Of a stretch of 64,000 nucleotides of DNA, positions 8,320 through 16,476 are shown one piece after another. How positions within the stretch are numbered: the stretch's first letter is position 1; each line of letters starts with the position of its first letter. Source of the DNA: Streptomyces clavifer (GTDB taxonomy: Bacteria > Actinomycetota > Actinomycetes > Streptomycetales > Streptomycetaceae); NCBI GenBank assembly GCA_014651175.1, contig BMWJ01000001.1:496001-560000 (forward strand), in the 5' to 3' direction. The notes under the pieces are model-generated. The model saw only the letters and a list, made by a program, of their open reading frames with translations. It was not told the origin of the DNA and did no database searches. The translations under genes and the position numbers were made by a program.

Positions 8320-9285
8320 ATGTCTTCGACCGAGCTGCCCGGTACCCGCGCCGCCGCCGCCGCGCTGGCGCCCACGGTCAGTGCCGTACGGGTGGCGGAG
8401 GGCGAGAAGCTGCGCTCCGTCGAGCTGCCGGGCCTCACCCTCACGCTGCGCACCCGCCCCGTGCGGGCGGCCGGTCGGGCCCCCGCCCTCTACGTGCACG
8501 GGCTGGGCGGCTCCTCCCAGAACTGGTCGGCGCTGATGCCGATGCTGGCCGACGTGGTCGACGGCGAGGCGGTCGACCTGCCCGGCTTCGGGGACTCCCC
8601 GCCGCCGGACGACGGCAACTACTCGGTGACCGGACACGCCCGGGCGGTGATCCGGCTGCTCGACGCCGGCCGGCGGGGACCCGTCCACCTCTTCGGTAAC
8701 TCCCTGGGCGGCGCCGTCGCCACCCGGATCGCGGCGGTCCGCCCCGACCTGGTGCGCACCCTGACGCTGATCTCACCGGCCCTGCCCGAGATCCGGGTGC
8801 AGCGGCCGGCCGTACCGACGGGGCTTCTCGCACTCCCTGGCGTCGCTTCCCTGTTCTCCAGGCTCACCCGGGAGTGGACCGCGGAGCAGCGCACGCGCGG
8901 CGTCATGGCACTCTGTTACGGCGATCCGGCACGGATCTCCGAGGAGGCCTTCCGCCATGCGGTGGCCGAGATGGAGCGTCGGCTGGAGCTGCCGTACTTC
9001 TGGGACGCCATGACACGCTCGGCACGGGGCATCGTCGATGCCTACACGCTGGGCGGACAGCACGGGTTGTGGCGCCAGGCCGAGAGGGTGCTCGCACCGA
9101 CCCTCCTCGTGTACGGCGGACGGGACCAGCTCGTCTCGTACCGGATGGCACGCAGGGCGTCCGCGGCCTTCCGCGACTCGCGCCTGCTGACACTGCCCGA
9201 AGCCGGGCACGTGGCGATGATGGAGTACCCGGAAACGATCGCCCAGGCGTTCCGGGACCTGCTCGACGAACGCGGCGGGAGCTGA
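8320..9285 (+). CDS. Alpha/beta-fold hydrolase
   Basis: 321 residues. The oxyanion motif HGLGGSSQNW begins at residue 60, the nucleophile elbow is GNSLGG (Ser128), and the late histidine is in LPEAGHVAMMEYPE. The acid is likely in LVYGGRDQLVSY. This is a full Ser-Asp-His hydrolase of the epoxide hydrolase, haloperoxidase or C-C hydrolase superfamily. It has no signal peptide. The substrate is unknown. The DUF3152 gene starts 9 bp after its stop, so the two are probably cotranscribed. Confidence 0.88.
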   Translation: MSSTELPGTRAAAAALAPTVSAVRVAEGEKLRSVELPGLTLTLRTRPVRAAGRAPALYVHGLGGSSQNWSALMPMLADVVDGEAVDLPGFGDSPPPDDGNYSVTGHARAVIRLLDAGRRGPVHLFGNSLGGAVATRIAAVRPDLVRTLTLISPALPEIRVQRPAVPTGLLALPGVASLFSRLTREWTAEQRTRGVMALCYGDPARISEEAFRHAVAEMERRLELPYFWDAMTRSARGIVDAYTLGGQHGLWRQAERVLAPTLLVYGGRDQLVSYRMARRASAAFRDSRLLTLPEAGHVAMMEYPETIAQAFRDLLDERGGS

Positions 9286-9293
9286 TCCGGGGC

Positions 9294-10622
9294 GTGGGAC
9301 GACACAGCCGAAAGGGTGCCGAGGCCAAGGGGCGCGACACCGGGGCCGCCACGGGCGGCGAACGCGGTACGACGCGTACCGGGCCCGGCAGCGGCCGGCG
9401 CAGACGGGATTCCGCGACGCCGCCCGCGGGGGACGGACACACCTCTTTCCACGACGCTCCGCAGGTACGGGGCGGTCATCCCGAACAGCATGAGCCGGGC
9501 GGCGGCTGGGGGACCGGTCCGCAGCCCCGGCACGACAGCCGGCAGGGCCCCGGGGACGCCTCCACGCGACAGGCCGTGGCGCGGCAGCTGGCGGCCCAGC
9601 AGGCCGCGCAGCGTGCCTCCGAGCGGCGTACGGCGCCCCGGACCGGTGCTCGGACCGGTGGCCTTCCGCTGGTGCCGGGCCCGCGCAGGGAGTTCGTCGA
9701 CGCGTTCGACGCCGCTCCCTCAGGACCCGCACCGCTCGGCGGGGCGGGTTCTGACGGCGACGGCGCGCCCGCCGGTCCGGACGGCGCCCCTGACGACGGC
9801 GGCCGGGACGGCAGGGGCAGCAAGGGCCGCGCCTTCACGGGCATCGCCGCCGCCGCGGTGACCACGGTGCTCGCCGTCGTGGTGGCCGGCCAGGTGGCGG
9901 AGGACTCCGGCGCACCGGTCGTGTCGCAGGCGGCAGGCGTCGACCGCGAGGATGCCGAGGACGCCTCCCGCTCGGTCGAACGCCCGACCCCCCGGGCGCC
10001 GCAGCCGCAGGTCAAGCCCATGTCGTACGCCGAGAAGATGGCCAAGGCGTACCCGCTCGCTCCGACGCTCAAGGCGACCGGGGTGTTCGAAGCGGTTCCC
10101 GGGCTCGCGAAGGCCCCGGGGAAGGGCGAGAAGTACACGTACCGGATCGACGTCGAGAAGGGGCTCGGTCTCGATGCCGGGCTGTTCGCCGAGGCCGTGC
10201 AGAAGACGCTGAACGACGACCGCAGCTGGGCGCACAACGGTGCCATGACCTTCGAGCGGATCTCCTCCGGCGAGCCCCGCTTCGTGATCACGCTCGCGAG
10301 TCCGGGCACCACCGGGGTCTGGTGCGAGAAGTCGGGCCTGGACACCACGGAGGACAACGTCTCCTGCGATTCGGCGGCCACCGACCGCGTCATGATCAAT
10401 GCCTATCGCTGGGCACAGGGCGCCTCGACATTCGGCCCCGACAAACTCCTGGCGTACCGCCAGATGCTGATCAATCACGAGGTCGGCCACCGGCTGGGAC
10501 ACAATCACGTGAGCTGCCGCACCCCGGGTGCGCTCGCCCCCGTGATGCAGCAGCAGACCAAGACGCTGGAGATCGAAGGCATCAAGTGCCGCCCCAACCC
10601 CTGGGTGTATCCGGGTAGTTGA
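9294..10622 (+). CDS. DUF3152 membrane-anchored protein with metzincin-type zinc motif
   Basis: 442 residues from the GTG at 9294. The first 180 residues are basic, Gly/Arg/Gln-rich and probably disordered in the cytoplasm. One membrane helix follows (AAAAVTTVLAVVVAGQV, about 183-200). The C-terminal 240 residues are then outside the cell. That domain contains HEVGHRLGHNH at residues 395-405, matching the metzincin zinc signature HExxHxxGxxH, with Cys residues nearby (GVWCEKSG, NVSCDSA, HVSCRTP) that could form disulfides. So this is likely a cell-surface zinc metallopeptidase. The family is called DUF3152 and I know of no established substrate. Confidence 0.85.
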   Translation: MGRHSRKGAEAKGRDTGAATGGERGTTRTGPGSGRRRRDSATPPAGDGHTSFHDAPQVRGGHPEQHEPGGGWGTGPQPRHDSRQGPGDASTRQAVARQLAAQQAAQRASERRTAPRTGARTGGLPLVPGPRREFVDAFDAAPSGPAPLGGAGSDGDGAPAGPDGAPDDGGRDGRGSKGRAFTGIAAAAVTTVLAVVVAGQVAEDSGAPVVSQAAGVDREDAEDASRSVERPTPRAPQPQVKPMSYAEKMAKAYPLAPTLKATGVFEAVPGLAKAPGKGEKYTYRIDVEKGLGLDAGLFAEAVQKTLNDDRSWAHNGAMTFERISSGEPRFVITLASPGTTGVWCEKSGLDTTEDNVSCDSAATDRVMINAYRWAQGASTFGPDKLLAYRQMLINHEVGHRLGHNHVSCRTPGALAPVMQQQTKTLEIEGIKCRPNPWVYPGS

Positions 10623-11154
10623 CCCGGTGGGTGGGTGTCCCGTCCCTGTGGCGGTACGGGCGTCCGCCGGGCGGGACCGGGCGTGCTCGTGGCCCGGTCG
10701 CGGCGGACCGTGTGCGACGCGCCGGCGCCCGATGCCCGGGTGGCCGGGTTGAGGTGACTGGGCCGGATCGTCGAGCGGGGTGTGGCCGACGGGGCGTGCG
10801 GATCGCCGAGCAGGGTGTGGCCGACGGGGCGTGCGGATCTTCGCGGTCCCTGAGCGACACGGCTTGCGGCCGGCGGTCCTGTGCTCGAACCGGCGTTCCC
10901 GGGTCCGGTCCGTCGTACGCCGCACCCTGCCGCCCGACCCGCAAGGACTGGGCCACAGCCTGACCCTCCGTGACCGTCGTGGCCCCTTATCGCGGCAGAA
11001 CGCGACGGGGGAGGGAAAGTTACGGCGGTTCACCCCTTTCGGTGGTGCGACGGACAACCGTCCGTCATGTCGCCGGTGTGTCCGCTTACGGTCGTCCCGC
11101 TGTGAGTCGCCGATCAACGGCGGCTGTCCACAAGGGAGATCGAGGGGTGTGCTC
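10623..11154. other. 532-bp intergenic region with a 35-bp tandem duplication
   Basis: The gap lies upstream of the exopolysaccharide cassette. A frame reads through much of it into the glycosyltransferase, but its codon use and Arg/Gly-rich translation are not gene-like and it has no start signal. It holds a 35-bp tandem repeat (10765-10839) and, at 11127-11135, a nine-base DnaA-box-like CTGTCCACA. The promoter of the cassette must lie here, but I cannot place it. Confidence 0.55.
10765..10839. repeat. Two copies of a 35-bp tandem repeat
   Basis: Unit one is 10765-10799 and unit two 10800-10834, differing at two bases, followed by the first five bases of a third unit (GGATC). It lies in non-coding DNA about 320 bp before the DUF3492 gene. 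Confidence 0.85.
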
Positions 11155-12921
11155 GTGCGGATCGGACTCCTCACGGACGGTGGCTATCCGTATGCGACCG
11201 GTGAGTCCAGGCTCTGGTGCGACCGCCTGGTGCGCGGCCTCCCCCAGCACGAATTCGACCTGTTCGCGCTCAGCCGCTCCGCCCACCAGGAACAACAGGG
11301 CTGGGTCAGACTTCCGGACCGGGTCGGCCGGGTGAGGACGGCACCGCTGTGGACGCACGGGGAGGACCCTCGCGGAGCACGCCCGAAAGGCATGTCGGGC
11401 CGGCTCGCGACCGGCCTGGGGCGCTCGTACGGGCGGCGTGACCGACGGCGCTTCACGGCGCATGTGACGGCGCTCGTCGGCGCGGTCTGCGCGGGCGCGG
11501 ACCGCGGGCCGGGCGCAGCGGGCGGTGAGCAGGCGGCGGACCTCTTCACGGAGGGTCTCTACGGCCTCGCCGAACTGGCCACGGACTGCGGCGGCCTGCA
11601 CGCCGCCCTGCGCTCCGAGACGACCGCGCGGCTGGTCGAATCGGCCTGCCGCGCCCCCGGCACCGGACGGACGGTCCACAGCGCCACCGTCCCCGACTAC
11701 CTCGCCTTCACCGCCGAGCTCGAACGCGCCCTGCGCCCCCTTTCCCTCGACTGGTACGACGAGTCGAGCCTCGGCGCGGTGGACCTCTGCCACGCGGCCT
11801 CCGGAGGGGCCGCGGCCCTGCCGGGGCTGCTGGCCAAACGCTTCTTCGGAGTGCCGCTGCTCGTGACGGAGCACGGTGTTCCGCTGCGGGCGCACTATCT
11901 CGCCGCGCCCGAAGCCCCGTTCAGTGCGCCGGTGCGCGCCCTGCTCGCGAACTTCCACGGACGGATGGCCTCCGAGGTGTACCGGCAGGCCGCGGTCATC
12001 ACCCCCGGCAACACGCATGTACGCCGGTGGCAGGAGCGCTGCGGAGCCGACCGGGACAAGCTCCGCACGGTCTATCCGGGCATGGAGGCCGAACGCTTCG
12101 GGACGGTGGGCGAGCGCGGCGACGGCGGTGGTCCGGACACGCTCGTGTGGATCGGGCGCATCGAGCCCGCCAAGGACCTGATCGCCCTGCTGCACGCCTT
12201 CGCGGAGGTGCGCAGGGCCGAACCCGACGCCCGGCTGCGCATCTTCGGAGCCCCGGCGCAGGGCGGTGAGGGCGACGCGTACCTCGTCCACTGCAGAGCG
12301 CTCGCCGCCCAGCTCTTCCCCGACGAGGCGACGGACGCCCACGCGGCCGGCGCCGACCCGGTCACCTTCGAGGAGATCGGCGGACCCGAGGCGCCCGAGC
12401 TGGCGGAGGCGTACGCGGCGGGCGGTGTGGTCGTCCTGTCCAGCGTGGTCGAGGGCTTCCCGATCAGCCTGGTCGAGGCGATGTTCTGCGGCCGGGCCAC
12501 CGTCTCGACCGACGTGGGCGCCGTGGTGGAGGTCGTCGGCGGCACGGGGCTCGTGGTGCCCCCGCGCAATCCGCGGGCGCTCGCCGATGCCTGCGTCACA
12601 CTCCTGCGCGACCCCGAGCGCCGTGCACGCCTGGGCGCGGCGGCGCGTGCCCGGGCGCTCGAACTCTTCACCGTCGAACAGAATTTGGTGGCGTTTCGCG
12701 GTATCTACCTGGACTTGGTGGCGCACTCCCCGGCCAGGTGGGCGTCCGGGACGAGCGCCGAGTACCCGCCACGCCCGTTCGCCACGCCTCCCGAGGCCCA
12801 TGTGCTGGGCCACCTGCCGCCCACCCCGGTCGCCTCCGGCGCCGCCCGGCTGCCGAGCTGGGCCACGGCTGCCGACCGCGCTTGCGCGGGCGCGCGGGGA
12901 GCGGGAGACGGCGATGCGTGA
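11155..12921 (+). CDS. DUF3492 / PelF-like family 4 glycosyltransferase
   Basis: 588 residues. I use the GTG at 11155, seven bases after GAGGGG; an in-frame GTG at 11149 is too close to it. The N-terminal half is the DUF3492 domain found in PelF enzymes (MRIGLLTDGGYPYATGESRL, then CDRLVRGLPQHEFDLFALS). The C-terminal half is a GT-B nucleotide-sugar domain: LVWIGRIEPAKDL, RIFGAP, and the E-x7-E signature in EGFPISLVEAM near residue 433. PelF is the cytoplasmic transferase that polymerises the Pel amino-sugar polysaccharide. The next gene overlaps by 8 bp. Donor sugar is not readable from sequence. Confidence 0.85.
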   Translation: MRIGLLTDGGYPYATGESRLWCDRLVRGLPQHEFDLFALSRSAHQEQQGWVRLPDRVGRVRTAPLWTHGEDPRGARPKGMSGRLATGLGRSYGRRDRRRFTAHVTALVGAVCAGADRGPGAAGGEQAADLFTEGLYGLAELATDCGGLHAALRSETTARLVESACRAPGTGRTVHSATVPDYLAFTAELERALRPLSLDWYDESSLGAVDLCHAASGGAAALPGLLAKRFFGVPLLVTEHGVPLRAHYLAAPEAPFSAPVRALLANFHGRMASEVYRQAAVITPGNTHVRRWQERCGADRDKLRTVYPGMEAERFGTVGERGDGGGPDTLVWIGRIEPAKDLIALLHAFAEVRRAEPDARLRIFGAPAQGGEGDAYLVHCRALAAQLFPDEATDAHAAGADPVTFEEIGGPEAPELAEAYAAGGVVVLSSVVEGFPISLVEAMFCGRATVSTDVGAVVEVVGGTGLVVPPRNPRALADACVTLLRDPERRARLGAAARARALELFTVEQNLVAFRGIYLDLVAHSPARWASGTSAEYPPRPFATPPEAHVLGHLPPTPVASGAARLPSWATAADRACAGARGAGDGDA

Positions 12922-14476
12922 CGACGTGACAGGACACGACCGCGGAGGGGCCTCCATGGGCGGACCGGCCGGCACCTCCCCACAGGACCTCGACCAGCGA
13001 GCCGGGACACCGGCCGCGGTCTCGGCGGCCGGAATCCCGGCACCGCCGCGAGGACCGGGCGACGGGGCGGACGCCCGGCCGGGGGAGGCCGAGGGCCTCG
13101 GCCCCACGGCGCTGCCCGGCCCCATGGCACCGTCCGGCCCCATGGCACCGTCCGGCCCCGCGGCGGCGTCCGGCCCCACGGCGCTGCCCGGTGCCGCGGC
13201 CGGGAACAGCCGGGCCTTCGCCCCGGCCGGCCGGGAGGGGGGTGCGGCCGACGTGGAGCCGGACCCGCGCTCCACGGACCCGCTGCCCGGTGCGGCCGAC
13301 GGCGCGCTCCCCGCTCCCGGGGGCGGGGAGGCGTCCCCCGTAGCGGTACGCGCCGCTGTGCGAGCCCCCGAGATCGCGTACCACCCCGACCGTCGGCCCG
13401 CCGCGCGCCGGGGACCCGCCGACCCCGTGAAGGTGCTCATGCACCGGCACCGGGAGCTCTGCGAACGGTCCGTCGATCCGCTGGAGATCGCTGCGGGTCT
13501 GGAGGCGCACGGGCTCACCGACCGCACGGCCGCCCGCTACCGGCACCGTGACGTCTTCTCGCTGGCGGAGGAGCTCTATGCCCGCGCCCCCGGAGCCGGC
13601 CGTCACGCGGCGTGCCGCCCACCGCGGCCCGGCCCCGGGCCCGACACCGGGGCACGGGCGGGCTGGACGCTCCTCGCACTGCTCCCCGGCGCCGCCTGCC
13701 TCGCGACCGCGGGGGCGCTCCGGGGCACCGAGGGGCTGCTCGGCGGAGAAGCACGGTTCGCGGTGACCGCCGTCGGAGCGCTGCTCGTGTTCCTCGGGCT
13801 CCGGCTCTGTCTCCGCGGCGGCCCACTGAGGGCCAGGGACGGCATCGGGGCCGTCACACCGTACGTCTGCTCGCTCCTCGCGTACGCCGTGTACGGGGAC
13901 GACCTGCTCGCCCAGGTCATCAGCGGCGGCCCCGACGGACACTGGACCGCCGCCCCGGCCCCCCTGCTCGGGCTATCCCTCGCCGTGGCCCCCGCCGCCT
14001 GGTGTGCGCACCTGTTCGCCGTGCGGGCGCACCACAGGCTGGCCGGAAGCCACGTACTCGCCGATTTCGGCGCCGGCGTGCGCCCTCTTCTTCTGGGCAT
14101 CCTCGCGCTCTTCCTCTGTGCGCTGGCCGCGCTCCTGTTCCTCGCCGACCTCGGCTACGGAGGGGGCGGAACCCTCGTCGCACCGGCCGCCCTCGGTGTC
14201 CTGCTCTTCCTGGCCCGGCTCCTCGCCGTCCACGGCTTCCCCGAACCCGCCGCCACCGGACTCGCCGCCGCCTGCGCCGTCGAAGTGGCCGCCCCCTTCC
14301 TGGTCCTGGCCGGGCGGCTGCCCGGCCTCGACCTCCTGGCCCGGCCCGTCGGCGCCGTCGTCGCAGCGGCGGGCACCGGCGGCGTACCCGCGCTCGCCTG
14401 TGGCACCGCGGCCCTCGGGCTGCTGATCCACGCATCCGTCACCCTGCCCCGGGCCTCCGCACACGCCGCGGCGTAG
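12914..14476 (+). CDS. Polytopic membrane protein of the PelF-like cassette
   Basis: 520 residues. The ATG at 12914 overlaps the glycosyltransferase stop by 8 bp and has GGAGA before it, so translation is coupled. The first 165 residues are Pro/Ala/Gly-rich with internal repeats (GPMAPSGPMAPSG). Residues about 170-235 look like a small helical cytoplasmic domain (VLMHRHRELCERSVDPLEI). From about 250 there are eight or nine hydrophobic helices, for example LLLGILALFLCALAALLFLA. It could be the export or synthase-partner component of the cassette, in the place PelG, PelD or PelE would take, but I see no clear match to the MATE-like PelG. The role is inferred from context. Confidence 0.8.
   Translation: MRDDVTGHDRGGASMGGPAGTSPQDLDQRAGTPAAVSAAGIPAPPRGPGDGADARPGEAEGLGPTALPGPMAPSGPMAPSGPAAASGPTALPGAAAGNSRAFAPAGREGGAADVEPDPRSTDPLPGAADGALPAPGGGEASPVAVRAAVRAPEIAYHPDRRPAARRGPADPVKVLMHRHRELCERSVDPLEIAAGLEAHGLTDRTAARYRHRDVFSLAEELYARAPGAGRHAACRPPRPGPGPDTGARAGWTLLALLPGAACLATAGALRGTEGLLGGEARFAVTAVGALLVFLGLRLCLRGGPLRARDGIGAVTPYVCSLLAYAVYGDDLLAQVISGGPDGHWTAAPAPLLGLSLAVAPAAWCAHLFAVRAHHRLAGSHVLADFGAGVRPLLLGILALFLCALAALLFLADLGYGGGGTLVAPAALGVLLFLARLLAVHGFPEPAATGLAAACAVEVAAPFLVLAGRLPGLDLLARPVGAVVAAAGTGGVPALACGTAALGLLIHASVTLPRASAHAAA
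13100..13191 (+). repeat. Short tandem repeats in the membrane-protein gene
   Basis: An 18-bp unit is repeated exactly twice (13118-13135 and 13136-13153) with a degenerate third copy, flanked by two copies of a 20-bp segment (13100-13119 and 13172-13191). They encode the GPMAPSG and GPTALPG repeats of the flexible N-terminus. Confidence 0.85.
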
Positions 14477-14555
14477 CCGGACCGCCCACCCACCCCGCGG
14501 AGCCGACGCCGCGGGTCCCGTCACCGCACCCACCTTCCTCAAGGAGACACCGGAC

Positions 14556-14615
14556 ATGACCCCCCAATCCCCCGCACCGGCAGGCCGCCGTCGGCACCGA
14601 GGGGGCGCGCGATGA
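14556..14615 (+). CDS. Possible 19-residue leader ORF upstream of the epimerase
   Basis: AAGGAG stands nine bases before the ATG at 14556. The frame encodes MTPQSPAPAGRRRHRGGAR and its TGA overlaps the epimerase ATG (ATGA), the usual arrangement for coupled translation. It may only load ribosomes for the epimerase, which also has its own GAGGGGG. No homology is claimed. Confidence 0.35.
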   Translation: MTPQSPAPAGRRRHRGGAR

Positions 14616-15577
14616 GGGTTCTGCTGCTCGGAGCCAACGGATTCCTCGGCCGCTTCGTCGCCGACCGCCTGCTCGCCGACCCCGCCGTGCACCTCACGGC
14701 ACTCGGCCGCGGTGACGACGCCGACGTACGGTTCGACCTCGCCGGCGGCAGTCCCGGAGCGCTCACCCGCTTCCTGGACGCCGTCCACCCCGGAGTCGTC
14801 GTCAACTGCGCGGGGGCCACCCGCGGGGGCGCCCGGGACCTCACCCGCCACAACACCGTCGCCGTCGCCACGGTGTGCGAGGCCATGCGCCGCAGCAGCT
14901 GCAGCGCGCGGCTCGTCCAGGTCGGCTGCGCCTCCGAGTACGGGCCCTCCCAGCCCGGCTCGTCCACCGCAGAGGACGCCGTCCCCCGCCCCGGAGGCCC
15001 GTACGGCGTCAGCAAGCTCGCCGCCACCGAACTCGTCCTCGGCTCGGGGCTCGACGCGGTCGTCCTGCGGGTCTTCTCGCCGGTCGGGCCCGGCACCCCG
15101 GCGGGCTCCCCGCTCGGCCGGCTCGCCGAGACGATGCGCCGCGCCATGCAGTCCGGCGATCCGGAGCTCAAGCTCAGCGGCCTCGGAGTGCAGCGCGACT
15201 TCGTCGATGTACGGGACGTGGCGCGGGCCGTGCACGCCGCCTCGCTCTCCGCGGCCCAGGGCGTCGTCAACATCGGCACCGGCCGGGCCGTCCGGCTGCG
15301 CGACGCCGCGGCGGTCCTCGCCCGGGTCGCCGGATACGCGGGTGCGCTCCACGAGCTGGACACGCCCCCGGCCCGGCTCCCCATCGGCGCACCCCGCGCC
15401 TCCGCGGAATCCGTGGTCGAGCACCTCTCGGCGACACCCTCCCCCTACCCCGACGGCTGCGGAGCCTGGCAGCAGGCGGATGTCCGCACGGCCCGGGACC
15501 GGCTCGGCTGGCGCCCCCGGATCAACCTGGAGGAGTCCCTCGCCGACATCTGGATGGAGGCGGCGTGCCGTATCTGA
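14612..15577 (+). CDS. NAD-dependent sugar epimerase/dehydratase
   Basis: 321 residues. The Rossmann nucleotide site GANGFLG is at residues 7-13. The extended-SDR catalytic residues are Ser108 (in GCASEYG), Tyr131 and Lys135 (YGVSK). RDFVDVRDVARAV and NIGTG are typical of UDP-hexose 4-epimerases and dTDP/GDP-sugar enzymes. The cytoplasmic role is probably to supply a nucleotide sugar such as UDP-Gal or UDP-GalNAc to the glycosyltransferase two genes upstream; a matching epimerase (Uge3) serves the fungal galactosaminogalactan pathway. The last 13 bp overlap the following gene. The exact substrate is not determined. Confidence 0.85.
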   Translation: MRVLLLGANGFLGRFVADRLLADPAVHLTALGRGDDADVRFDLAGGSPGALTRFLDAVHPGVVVNCAGATRGGARDLTRHNTVAVATVCEAMRRSSCSARLVQVGCASEYGPSQPGSSTAEDAVPRPGGPYGVSKLAATELVLGSGLDAVVLRVFSPVGPGTPAGSPLGRLAETMRRAMQSGDPELKLSGLGVQRDFVDVRDVARAVHAASLSAAQGVVNIGTGRAVRLRDAAAVLARVAGYAGALHELDTPPARLPIGAPRASAESVVEHLSATPSPYPDGCGAWQQADVRTARDRLGWRPRINLEESLADIWMEAACRI

Positions 15578-16392
15578 CCAGCACCGGTGCCGCCGTGCGG
15601 ACCAGCGGTGCGGAAGGGCTCGGCGTCGGTGTGCCCGGCTACGCCCATCCGCTGCTCGCCCCCGCCGAATGGGCGGAGCTCGGCCGCCCCGGCACACCGC
15701 TGCACTGGGCGGTGCTGAACATCGACGACGGACCGGGCACCCGCCCCGACCCGCACTGCCTGGAGGCGGCCGGCCGGCTCCGCAACGCACGCGAACGGGC
15801 CCTGCACGGCGAGGCCCCGGACGACACCGTCCGGGCGGCGGGAGGCAGGCTGCTGGGCCACCTCGACCTGGACTTCGGCAGCCGCCCCTTCAGCGAGCTG
15901 GTCGCCGACGCCCGGTCCTTCCTCGACTGGTACCGGGTCGGCGGCTTCTACCTCGACCGCTGCCCGGCCGATCGCGCGGACCTCCCCGCCGTCCGCCGGC
16001 TCACCAGCACCCTGGCGGCCCTCCTGGACGACAGCGACAGCGCGGACGAGGAGGGCGGGCGCCTGGTCCTGGGCCCCGGCACCCACCCGTACCCGGGCTA
16101 CGCCGAGGCCGCCGACCAGCTGGTGACCTTCCGGGGGCCCTGGACGGACTACCGCTGGTCCCAGGTGGCCGAGTGGACGGCGGCGTACGAGCCGGCCCGC
16201 TTCGCGCACTTCGTCCACGGGGTCCCGCGGACGCATCTGGAGGAGGCGATGCGCGTCGCCCGCTGGCAGGGCGCGGGCACGATCTTCTTCACGGACCGGG
16301 ACGGCACGGGGGGACAAACCGATCCATTCGCGGCACTGCCCAGCTACTGGGACGAATTCGTCTCGCGGATCGGACCGGGTATCTCGGAATGA
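15565..16392 (+). CDS. Spherulation-specific family 4 (GH135/Sph3-like) protein
   Basis: 275 residues from the GTG at 15565 (GGAGG four bases before), overlapping the epimerase by 13 bp. The order of motifs matches the spherulin-4/Sph3 family: GVGVPGYAHPL (19-30), LNIDDGPG (51-58), GHLDLDFGSRPFSE (98-111), GGFYLDR (126-132), LGPGTHPYPGY (169-179), VTFRGPW (187-193), AHFVHGVP (214-221), GTIFFTD (238-244). In Aspergillus, Sph3 is a glycoside hydrolase needed to make galactosaminogalactan. Here two positions that I recall as catalytic acids are Arg (D-R at 131-132, F-R-G at 189-191). There is no signal peptide, so it may be cytoplasmic or exported with a partner. Confidence 0.8.
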   Translation: MPYLTSTGAAVRTSGAEGLGVGVPGYAHPLLAPAEWAELGRPGTPLHWAVLNIDDGPGTRPDPHCLEAAGRLRNARERALHGEAPDDTVRAAGGRLLGHLDLDFGSRPFSELVADARSFLDWYRVGGFYLDRCPADRADLPAVRRLTSTLAALLDDSDSADEEGGRLVLGPGTHPYPGYAEAADQLVTFRGPWTDYRWSQVAEWTAAYEPARFAHFVHGVPRTHLEEAMRVARWQGAGTIFFTDRDGTGGQTDPFAALPSYWDEFVSRIGPGISE

Positions 16393-16476
16393 GGAGGGGC
16401 GTGGCAGTGTTACGGCAGAACAACCGTACGTAGATGAAGTACGTAGAAACCGACCACCTGCATTGTTGAGGTTCCT

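Noticed and set aside
10780-11154. N-terminal extension of the DUF3492 glycosyltransferase through the upstream gap
   Set aside because: The frame is open, but the translation is repeat-derived and Arg-rich, and the family normally starts at MRIGLLTDGGYPYATG where a ribosome site is present.
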